Shown in pieces: positions 9,139 through 19,094 of a DNA stretch of 64,000 nt. Made by a program: the position numbers and the translations under genes. Every line of letters begins with the position of its first letter. The stretch's first letter is position 1. Origin of the DNA: Botrytis cinerea B05.10. Lineage: Eukaryota > Ascomycota > Leotiomycetes > Helotiales > Sclerotiniaceae. The stretch lies in NCBI RefSeq assembly GCF_000143535.2, contig NC_037318.1, forward strand, positions 1,860,001 through 1,924,000, in the 5' to 3' direction. The notes beneath the pieces were generated by a model. That model made no database searches. It was not told where the DNA came from and saw nothing but the letters and a program-made list of their open reading frames with translations.

Positions 9139-11760
9139 GAATGAGCTTCTTATCCAGTTACTTCCTGGCAAAGAAACGATGAGCTGATTGCTGGATCTGC
9201 AAGATCCGAGGATTGCTGTTGGTGTCTTGATGTGGGTGAGTTGTTCATCAAGGATCTGTGAACTTTCTTGTCTAATTTTGAAGTTGCTGCTAGATCAAAC
9301 TTCGAACTTTTGAACTTTTGAGCACCGATCCTGCCAAAGGCGACGACGCAGAATTACTCTGGCTTTCGCCATTTGACACCATTTCCTTCAATTTATCTGC
9401 CGATGATAGCACACATCAGGTGAAGAAGTAAGTAATAACTACCTCTGTTGTCTTTGGGCTTCGCTAACCAAAACCCAGGCGTCGCCATGATGTGTGCCAC
9501 ACACAGGCAGAGCTGTAAGTCAACACAAGCTCGTGACTACAAATTCTCATCGTCTTCAAGCTTTCTCTGACACCATTTCAACAAGATCGAAACTTTGAGT
9601 TTTGGCAGAAGCACACCGAGAACCTATAATGATAGATATTCATACGTTCAGGATCCAGCAGTACGTAAATAATTCTAACAAGTACCTCTCATTACTAAAA
9701 ATAGAATCAGTACTGCGAGGGAAGTTCGATCAATGTAGTATCTCCATGGAGCTACTCCTTTGCTTTCCTGTTTGGCAGAGAAATTGCCGGTTTGGACGGC
9801 ATAGCCGAATGATTCCGGAGATGGAACGATGGAGGTCGAAATGAACTCGGCACTCCATACCCTTGCCAAGGTAAGCGTTGGTGTTCCCCGTGCTGATGAA
9901 TCTTTCTCATTGACGCACACTGATTCCTACATGTGTCCTCAGGATCAACACAGCATTGATTCACGGCATCAATCGCTTTCAGGTCGGCAAACAAAATGTA
10001 CTGCTAATCACCTTCATATTCACCCGGTGCGGTGCGGTGCTGCTTCTGATACTAATAAAGAGGCAAGGCCGGGTGGGTGAATGATTGAAAGGAGTTAGAT
10101 GGAAGTCTCTTCATGGTATGTGCTTGAATCTTTATTTTATTTTATTGTAGGCACTCGCTAAATTTTTTATAAGGGTTAGGTATTGAACAATACTGAACAA
10201 CACATTCAAGAGAAACTTCTCGGCACGAGTGATAATATCGAATTGAATGCGAGGAAGAATTTAGTGGTTTGCTCATTGCAATGGCAAAATATTTTACCTT
10301 TACTCACCGGTTGCTGTGAGTGTTGAAAGAATGTCAAGAAGGTGATACTTGTTTCTGGTATGTGATCCGTGATAATTGCATCGCATATCCATCGCCTCAC
10401 CGCGAACGATCCAACTCTTCAATAGTTGTAATTGTAAGGGATAATGCTAGATTTGTGTTTGTCGTGCTGGTGGTAGTATTCACAACGAAATTCAGAGAAT
10501 GTAAGCTTTTTCTTTACCCAATTCCTTGACTTACCAACCACTAACACTTCAACAGACACATGCTTGCCGTCGCCAAAACTTGGTCGTTTAATCCTGGTGT
10601 CACTCCCAAGAGTTCGTCACAACCTCCACGCCTGTCTACTCGCCATGAAATATCTGCTGGTAGCCCAACCCAGCCGCCCGCCCGAGACTTTTAAACGCAT
10701 GTAAGGGTGCCTTATCTACGGTGGCTGGGTTGGGTTGGCATTTATAAACCAATGTTCCAGCTTAACCCATCCAAATATCATGGCATAAAGAAGGTTGGTC
10801 TGGTCAATCCAGACATCGACACCTGGCTGTCTCCCTTCGGCAGAGCAGTTGGTAAGTTTCCTCGCTCTTCAGTTTTTGTCTGATGTGAAAAGTTGATTTT
10901 AGATAGGATGGAATAAAACGCCATGTCAATGAAGAGGAAATTAATGGGATCGGAGAAATGAACAGTCTTCTTGAAGCCATCGATGGATGAACAGACTATG
11001 GAACGGGTTTGAAACATCTCAGAAATGCATCGAGTTTTCTGCATAGAATTTCTGTCTCCCGTTATTCACGACACTCATCTGTAAGTTTTCCAATTCCGAG
11101 TTCACTACCATGATGGATTTCTTGATATGAATACATGCTTACGAAATGGTAGTCGACCCGGTATCTTGAAGTTCCTTCGAGATTCTTTATCGATTTAAAA
11201 AAAACACTTCAGTGGCAATTTACCTTGGCTCCGGCCATTAGAGGAGTCCCTGGATCTTCTCGTAAGACCAGTCTACTCTCAGAGTGTACTGCCCCTTCTA
11301 TTCTTCCGACATCAAAATCTGTTGATGATGCACCTTTCTTGTGGCGATTCAATGTACGTACTTGTATCCCATATTATCATCACACCTCTATCTTGTTCAA
11401 AGATACTAATATACTTTCAGCTAGACATGACAATGGAGAAAAATGACGAGGAGGCAATATCGCCAACTCTCGCTGACAGAAAGATCGAGAAGACGGGTGG
11501 TTTCTTTCGACTTTTTAAAGAAAGATTCAAGGACAAATGGTGAGAAATGGGAACTACACCTCTCACAAATCTACCAGGGGAGGGTGTCCTGAGGGACTGT
11601 GGGGGTTTGAGAAGATCTATCATTACTACTCCTGTAGATATTGTGTATAGTCATAGGAAATGGAATGGTGTTCCCTGTAGCCGCTTCGGCGTGCGTCTTC
11701 ATATGATTTGGGTGATATTCATCGTGTGGAGAAATTGGAATGGTTGACTTTTGCTACCGG
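9139..11760 (+). pseudogene. Decayed multi-exon gene, putative polytopic membrane protein, family not recognised
   Basis: A chain of exon-like pieces joined by good introns: 9139-9235, 9294-9427, 9479-9514, 9609-9660 and 9705-9870, with GT donors (GTGAGT, GTAAGT, GTAAGT, GTACGT) and phases that all match. They give coherent peptide such as LLWLSPFDTISFNL and SPWSYSFAFLFGREIAG. Further pieces lie at about 10320-10500 and 10556-10700 (joined by an intron with a CTAAC branch; hydrophobic FVFVVLVVVF), 10760-10850 (NPDIDTWLSPFGRAVG), 10910-11080, 11220-11353 and 11421-11539 (TLADRKIEKTGGFFRLFKER). In-frame TGA codons at 9185, 9810 and 10988 interrupt otherwise smooth sequence, and several joins need frame changes. 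I read it as a dead gene for a membrane protein. No family match can be claimed. Confidence 0.5.
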
Positions 11761-13640
11761 TAGGTCTCTTTGCCGTTATTACTGGTCCGATGGTAGCTAA
11801 TTCTCTTTACAGGTACACAGTGGTGTTTGGTGTGATTTATTCTCCTGGGATATCTGGACGGATTTAGAAGATATTGAGAGGTATATTATCATTCCTTTTC
11901 TGAATTCGGAACTCGTGCTAATGGAATCCTACCAACTACACTCCGCTACTTGGTTTCATGACGGAAGATTTCAATCGCGATCTAGCAGTTTGTTCATCGA
12001 CCATATTCTTCCTCATGATGATTGAATCAATGCACCATGCTAAGGAAATTCAAGACCTTGGCTCCCCCTACAGTCAAATTACATTTCTTGGCTCTTTCCG
12101 GCCAATTGTCAATAAAGTCGAAGGAGCAATCCTCGACTAATATTGTTAGAGCAAGTTCCTCTAGAGCTGAAAAAACCCCCCTGCTATCCTGATTTCTGGA
12201 AGAGACATCAGCAAGAGCCAGCTATTAAGACTAGCCCTATTCTTATTTCTGGGATATACAACCAAGCATTACCTCCCGATTTTGTTGGAGCTCTTAGGCT
12301 CCGGGGAGAGATTCTCGAAGAACCGCCATATTTGCCTCCCAGTGCAGGAGTTTCACAACAATCTCCAAGCCATTGCCCAGAAGGAACATTTGAAAGCATC
12401 CATATTCTTGGGTTGAACAGCCACTATCACTCGAATTTATCGGTGCTGTGGAGAGATTCTCTGGAATCCGTCATATTCCCCCTCCGATCCAAGAATTCGA
12501 CGACAACTTTCAATCTGTTGCTCGAGTCGTCCAGAAGGAACATTTGAAAGCTCCTTTATTCTTGAGGGTGCGAAATCAAGCATGGCCCCCGGCTTTTGGG
12601 TGTCAAGACCTCCAGTGCAAGAATTCCATGATAGTTTTCAACTCGATGACATTGGCCAAACGGTCCAGAAGGAACATTTGAATGCCCCCTACCGGGTGTG
12701 AGACCAAACTCCTCCACTGGATTATGGGCTCTCACACCCCATAGACCCCGAGATATCCCCAATCTATATCGCTGCAACATCCCTAAGCTCAAAGCGCCGC
12801 GGTTTTCGTCGTTAATGGACAGCCTCTATCGATGAGTTCAATTTCACCGGTTTGGGTGTTGTTGATGGTGTGTCCGTCACCATCCTCGGAAACCCAGCTT
12901 TTATGACTATTGTTGTTGGAAATACTGGTTTCGAAGATGTTCCTTATGGACGCCCCATGGCGTAAATTGAAGCTGCCGCTTGTATTGTTAACAGACAGGA
13001 GTGTATGGAATGAAAGAATATGGTTGAGGTGCGATTTGCAGAACAGATACTGCGGTAATTCTCCAAGATTCGGCATATTTGCTTTCCAGTTCAAGAACTT
13101 CACGATAATTCTCAATCTGCTGAGATTGTCCAGAAGGAACATTTGAATGCTTCAACAGTCTTCCTGTTTTCTGGCAATTTGCTGCCAGGAAACAAGACGA
13201 GCGACTAGCGTTGGAGCGGCGGCTGGCAGAGCCCCACTTAGCACGACGATCTCTACTAAATGGTCGGAGCGTTTGCTCTTTCAGAAACCTTACATCTAAT
13301 TGCTGGATTGTTCGATATCGTATTTCTGGTGTGCCGTTTTGGATGGTTGACTTTGAAGGTGGTTTCAAGGTGGTATGAGGTTGAGCGAGGTTCGTACTTC
13401 TCGTACTTTGAATTTGCTTGATTTGTTTTCAGAATATAGCTGACAAATATCAGGAAAATGAGGGTGACGAGCTCATGGACGTAGAAATACCAAGCTAAGC
13501 TTGAGGGCTGAAATAACGCTCGAACAGGCATGCTTCTTGGGAAAACCAGGGAATCTGCTAGATATTTGATGCGGATTCCGGCCGGTGCTCACTTCTTTTG
13601 AGGTAAATGAATCTGGCAATGGATGTTTTCGTGGTAGATT
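11760..13640 (+). pseudogene. Decayed repeat-bearing coding region (four QKEHL units)
   Basis: Four imperfect units share a coding pattern PxQEFHDNFQ...VQKEHLNAP at about 12340-12400, 12475-12555, 12610-12690 and 13070-13150; the 17-base core CAGAAGGAACATTTGAA is at 12378, 12532, 12666 and 13131. Spacings are 154, 134 and 465 bases, so the fourth is set apart. Between them are other coherent fragments, for example CDLFSWDIWTDLEDIE near 11840-11880 and RLALERRLAEPHLARRSLLN near 13195-13260, but the frame changes repeatedly and stops are frequent. The piece may be the continuation of the gene to its left. The function is unknown. The sharing of one reading frame by all four repeat units argues that the repeats were once translated. 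Confidence 0.4.
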
Positions 13641-15640
13641 GTGGCTAATGACAACAAGAATAGCATCGGACAAGTACGGCGAGGTCCATGTCTTGAGATG
13701 GGACAATTATCACGAGTCTCTGGAGGAGATGTTGGCGTTTTGGATCATCATCTCCGTCTTGGCGACGATTTGAAAATCATCTGTCCGGAACTCCACAGAG
13801 TTCAAGAGCGAAATCTCTCTCTACGCGTTCCAGTATTCCTCAAAAACAAGAAGAAGAGGGCAAGGCATTTGCAACCTTGTCTTCGTGGCTCTGGAAACGG
13901 GGAAGGGAATACCCCCCTACCCACCCTAAGACCTTGGACAAAATGAACCTGATGATGAGACAGGAGCCCAATTTTTCAGATCAAATTCTGAGGAGGTGCA
14001 GATTAGCAACGCTTCTTCATACGTTCCAGTATTCCTCAAAAAGCTTCATTCGAAGCTTGGCAAAGATGAATTTGATGATGAGACAGGAGCCAAACTTTCC
14101 AGATGGCGTCCTTGCTTCTTTCAATTACCGCAACTAGTCTCGCGGCTCCGCCTTGTTAGGCAGACGCAAACACCAATCATCTGAGGTGTTTCATTTCGTG
14201 CCAAGTTGAATTACTATTGTGGCGGAATCAGCAGGCAGCGATTCTTCATGTTCCTTCCCGACATCAGCTTCAAACGCGATTATATCAGAACTACACGAAT
14301 CTCATTGGAAAGTCTGGGTGATTACTCAAAAGACTATCTGGGGATATTTAAGCTTGGAAGAGAAACTGCCCGAGAGAATTGGCCGGTAAACTATCCCAAT
14401 ACTACACTGTTGCTCTCGCAGTCTTTGTCTCTGATGGCCAAGTAATCTGCGAATATTATTCGTTAATCTTCGGAGACACGAAGCCACCTGCACTCCGCTA
14501 GTGCATCGCCGCAACCTCACGCATTGAGCATGGACCTGGCCTTTTTCTTCTCTCCAGAAGAGGAGCTTAGCGAAGCAGAGAAACGCATCCAAAAGGCAAG
14601 CGTTCCCGAGATTGCCAACAAGCTTGAGTTTTGCTTGAGTGCTTTAGTTGCAACTCTATATCTTGCTGGCTTGCTTTACCTCTACAACACGTAAGGTAAC
14701 TGGGGACGTTCAATGGTAACAAAGATGAGCAGCAGGTCATTCGTATCAGAATGATCAAGCAGAGTGACTCAAAGTACGACTCTTGCTGTAAATTTTACTG
14801 GAAAAGTAATTGGGCACGTTCAATAATTCCGATATTTGGTGTCATCTTCAGTGACAACAACGCTGAGCAACGCGTCAATCGTATCAGAATGAGCAAATAG
14901 GGTGACTCAAAGTACGAGTCTTGCTGCAAGATTTACCGGCAAGGTAATTGGGGACGTTCATGCTATGAATCCTTTGCCCAAGGGCCCAAAATCTCGTTTG
15001 GTCGGTGAGAGGAGAAGACAAAGCTCGCAATCTTAAGGTAAGTTCCCTATTCCACAGATATACCTGGTTCAAACACTCATTTTATTTCCGGGTTGCCGGG
15101 TGAAGTTTATTCCGCAGTCCTTACAATAGGAGGGCTTCAACAAGCCGAAAAATCCTGGCAAACAAAGGGATACAACGCAAGGAGAGCAGCTGTTGACCGA
15201 TGGATGTTGTTGCTCCTCTTGCGAAGAATGTATACAAGGGCATGACCCCATCGATGCAAAAGATGAGTTTGAATCCTGAGAATAGTATCAATTGCCATAT
15301 TACTTCTTCCGGTCTCCATGTTCTGGTCTTGATTCGTTCCAAGAAAAAGCTACTGGTCAGATGAAGGGTAATTCCCTAGCTACCGAGGTGTTGACAAGTC
15401 TGGTTGTGTTCTGGAATGAGATGAATGCAGCGAGACCAATTTCAATTAAATCATAGGTTCAAACAACAATGAAAGAATTTCCACCGAGCGTGTTTAAGCA
15501 TGCAATTTCGATTCCAAGTGGCATAACACAGTGATGAGTTTGAAGAAATCTTGTGATTTAAATCCGGACACGATCTTACAGTAGGACTGTTATTTATGAT
15601 TGCATAAATATTGCTAAGATTTTGCTTCCAACGCAATGTG
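13560..15640 (+). pseudogene. Second decayed repeat-bearing coding region (Cys-pair and DETGA repeats)
   Basis: The fragments include an open stretch at 13510-13773 (after TGA at about 13567), a pair of DDETGA-containing repeats (about 13936-13978 and 14060-14103), a pair of VPVFLK-containing repeats (13823-13846 and 14021-14042), and a helical piece at 14531-14692 (FFFSPEEELSEAEKRI, then a hydrophobic segment) that stops at TAA where its repeat relatives have CAA. A 138-bp tandem unit follows (14743-14960) encoding SKYxSCCKxY and GNWGRS motifs. A further Cys-rich fragment (CCCSSCEECIQGHDPIDAKD, about 15205-15265) lies downstream. Stops and frame changes exclude a working product. Whether this is one gene or several is not clear. 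Confidence 0.4.
14695..14960 (+). repeat. 138-bp imperfect tandem repeat encoding a Cys-pair peptide
   Basis: Copies of GTATCAGAATGA-CAA lie at 14743 and 14881, of GTGACTCAAAGTACGA-TCTTGCTG at 14764 and 14902, and of GGTAATTGGGGACGTTCA-like blocks at 14805 and 14943, all offset by exactly 138 bases (46 codons). A third copy of the last block is at 14695. The period divisible by three and the shared peptide suggest duplication inside a coding region. One copy carries an in-frame TAG where the other has CAG. Confidence 0.7.
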
Positions 15641-17093
15641 ACTCCCAGTCGTCTCTATTATAGGCGCAATTCTGTGAAACGTGAGTTGATATTGAGCGGC
15701 AATTTCACCTCCCACACACTTATGTTTATGGGCAGCCGGAGCTTCCAGGTGCGGCATTGATTTTTGAGCTTTAGTACACTTCTCTGTTGAGAAAAAGAAT
15801 CATCAGCAGCGGAGGTAACGTGTTCGATGGATCGGAATCTCGAAAACCACGAACAATGGACATCAACTTGGTAGAGCTTGAGCGGACTTCCCCTGCCATT
15901 CTCTTCTGAGGTACTCTATGTAAAGTAGCTTCCTTCATTGGCAATAGACATGCGAACATTGAGTTGAACGCTGGAAGGAAGCAAAGACGGAAATAGACGT
16001 CGATGTATATCATCTTGGTACATCCTCTGATAGAATGGTAACGTGCTTGAGTCTGCTCGATAACTAGACCTCTAGTGTCCTTTTGAATAATAAGAAAACA
16101 CCGAATAATATGATTGACGATGTGATCAAACAAAATACCCTGTGTGTACCAGTATCGGTGTCCTGTGCATTAAGAAACTGCAGAAGACTCGCAAGGAGAA
16201 GTCAATCATTCATTCTCTCTCATTCACACTTGCCATCCCATCATATTTTGAATTCCAAATCCTGGGACGCAAAGTTGAGGGCCGTGCCGTACCTAATTGA
16301 TCACGTGAGCCCGGACAATCATTTTAGCACAGTTTTCAAATCCACTAGGCCGTACTCATACTAGCGCGTGCTCCTCCTGTGCCTTCCGATAATTAAGCGT
16401 TCAGGCCGAGCAGTACAACAAAGAGTTAAAGAGTTTGTCAACTTCGCCCCAACAGTCCTTCTTTCGATTACATCTCCATCTTCATCAACACTCTTTTCGA
16501 CATCAACACAACCACAACTTCACGTCTTTACGATCAGGTTCTCGCACCAGAAGAATTAGTACAATTGGACAAGATATTGACACTGTCGGGAAAGAACCTA
16601 AGGAAGAGGAAAACAATTGATTTGGAGGGAAAAGAAAAAGAATAATACAAAGAAGAGAGAAAGAAGAGTGGATCATCTTGGTGGTGCAAATTGTGTTTGG
16701 TCTTGTGGAGGAAAGCGGCAGTTTTCAAAGAAAGAAAGAAACATCACAATAGCAGTATTATCTGCAATCTTGTACAATCATTTCCTTTTGAGAGAGCTTT
16801 TTCTGTGTCACCAGAGTTATCTCCTGTGATCGCAATCATACTTGATTTCACTTCATTTTCTTGAACGGAGAGAAGAATCTTGATATTGCACCGGTCGCAT
16901 TCACGAAAAATCCCTTCTACCCTTCCATATTCCATCATATTAACTTATCCCCAAGTGTTTACTTGATCTTATTGAGTGCATTGGAAGAGTAGTTTGTTTC
17001 TCTGTACGCGCCAACGAAATCGATCTATTCAACTCGAGGATCTACAACTTCCTTTACAACTTCAACTTTTGATCAACTTAACCAGCAGCAATC
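15640..17093. other. Spacer and leader region of the Mpe1-type gene
   Basis: No supported gene. 15640-16400 looks like ordinary intergenic DNA. 16400-17093 is probably promoter and 5' leader of the downstream gene: pyrimidine-rich tracts (TTCATCAACACTC..., CAACACAACCACAACTTC) and several short ATG frames that do not look coding. The last 60 bases before the start (CTACAACTTCC, ACAACTTCAAC) are typical of fungal leaders. Confidence 0.45.
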
Positions 17094-19094
17094 ATGACGT
17101 CCTCAGTGTTCTTCAAGTTCAGATCCCAAAGGGAGCCCTCTAGAGTTGAATTTGATGGTACTGGTATCTCCGTATTTGAACTCAAGCGTGATATCATTAT
17201 CAAGAGTGGATTAGGTGACGGAACCGATTTCGATCTTCAAATTTACAATGAAGCAGACAATGAAGGTAAGCATTTGTTATATCCCAAACTAGATATTGAT
17301 TCTGATGCTGACCGATATAGAATATGATGACGATACTACCGTTATCCCACGATCAACTTCGATCATCGCTCGTCGATTACCCTCTATCAAGCCGGGAGCA
17401 GGAAGAGCTGCCAGATACATGTCGGGACAAATGCCGATAAAACAAAAGAATTCGTCGCGAAAAGAACAAGGAAAGCAGGCAAATGCAAAAGCCGTTGCAT
17501 CTACACAAGGCTTGGCACAAATGAATAGTGCGATGACTGAGGAGGAGAAGATGGAAGCTATGTTCCAGGCTCAAAGTGATCAATGGTCGGCACAACAAGA
17601 AGATATGGCCAAGTAAGTTACTTATTCTTTTCCAACCCAATAATCTATTCTAACAAATCTAGTCAAACCCCAGTCTTCAGGCCAGGTGGTAAGAAAGGTC
17701 AACCCCCACCAAACGTTCCAGATCATGAACCACCAACTGGTTATATCTGTTATCGATGTGGAGAGAAAGGGCATTGGATTCAGGTCTGTCCTACGAATGA
17801 TGATCCAAACTTCGATAATAAGGCTCGGATTAAGCGTACAACTGGTATTCCAAGATCTTTTTTGAAGACTGTAGAGAAGCCAGTTCAGTTGACCAATGAT
17901 GGTACGGTGGATGATACAAAGACCCCATCAGGTGTGATGGTAAATGCTGAAGGAGAATTTGTCGTTGCTGAGCCTGATAAAGCTTCATGGGAACAATTTC
18001 AGGCTAAGACCAAGTCATCTGCTGCTGCCCAGAAAGCTGCTGCTTTAGGAGATAAAGTTTTGAGAGATAGAGGATTGGAATGCGCGCTCGACATGAGAAT
18101 ATTCATAGATCCAATGAAGACGCCCTGTTGTGAGAAGACGTATTGCAATGACTGCATTACTAATGCTCTTATCGAAAGCGATTTCACATGCCCAGGATGT
18201 CAGACTGATGGAGTATTGATTGATGATCTGAAGCCCGATGATGAGATGACCGCTAAGATCAAGACCTACTTGGCAGAGAAAGATGCAGCCGCCAAGAAAG
18301 AAAAAGAAGACCAAAGAGCTAAAAGTCCTAGCGTAAAGTCGGAGGCTACCAAAACGCCGCCCCAATCTAAAGCATCAATAATTGCAGGAAAAGCCAAATC
18401 GCCAACACCAAAGCAATCACCTAAATCAAAGTCACCAGAAGTTTCAAAGGTCTTGAAAAATAGTCCTAAGCAAGGAAAATCAGTTACCCCAGTTGTTAGC
18501 GTTCCTGGTGCGCCGTCCGGACCTCAGGGTAAAAAGCGACCTGCAGATGAATTACTCGAGAATCCAAAAATTCCCAAAGGACCAAAAGCCATGCGCCAAA
18601 AAGAATCTGCCATGAACCCACAACAAAACATGATGAACGGAATGAATGGTATGAATGGTATGAACGGCTTTCCAAACATGAACAACATGCCACAACAATT
18701 TTACGGCAATGCAAATGGTTTTAATAACGGCATGCCAAACATGAACATGATGAACCAATTCGGTATGGGAGGTATGAATCCAATGATGGGCATGAATCCT
18801 ATGATGGGTATGAATTTCCCGGGTATGAACAATATGCCTATGTTCAACAACGCAAACGCATTTGGTAATATGAATCCTATGATGAATGGCAATATGCCAC
18901 AGATGAATGGAATGGGTAGAGGAATGAATGTACCAAATGGTGCAGCAGCTGGATTCCCTAATCAACAAAAGACGGTCTTTGCTGAACCTTTACCAAATGA
19001 AGAAGACAATGCATATTTCAGAAAACCGGTCAATCCCCATAGACATGTGGGAAGACAGAGGAGGGCGAGACCAAGTGATTACCGGGAACTTTGA
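17094..19094 (+). CDS. MPE1: Mpe1/RBBP6-type protein: DWNN domain, zinc knuckle, RING
   Basis: Three exons (17094-17265, 17321-17612, 17663-19094) separated by 55- and 50-bp introns with in-phase GT-AG joins; the second has a TTCTAAC branch. The product is 631 residues. An N-terminal ubiquitin-like DWNN domain (residues 1 to about 75; starts MTSSVFFKFRSQ) is followed by a CCHC zinc knuckle (C184, C187, H192, C197 in CYRCGEKGHWIQVC), a RING/U-box-like cysteine domain (about 294-340, ending CPGC), a Lys/Ser/Pro-rich linker and a long Met/Asn/Gly/Pro-rich tail. Yeast Mpe1 is an essential subunit of the cleavage and polyadenylation factor in the nucleus, and this domain order is diagnostic. A basic, Arg-rich end closes the protein. 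It is transcribed alone. Confidence 0.95.

Noticed and set aside
16435..16620. Ser/His-rich frame upstream of the Mpe1-type gene
   Set aside because: Translation of the CT/CA-rich 5' leader; more likely noncoding or at most an upstream ORF.
18552..18968. Minus-strand His/Ile-rich frame
   Set aside because: Antisense of the Met/Asn/Gly-rich tail of the Mpe1-type gene (Met codons read as His in reverse).
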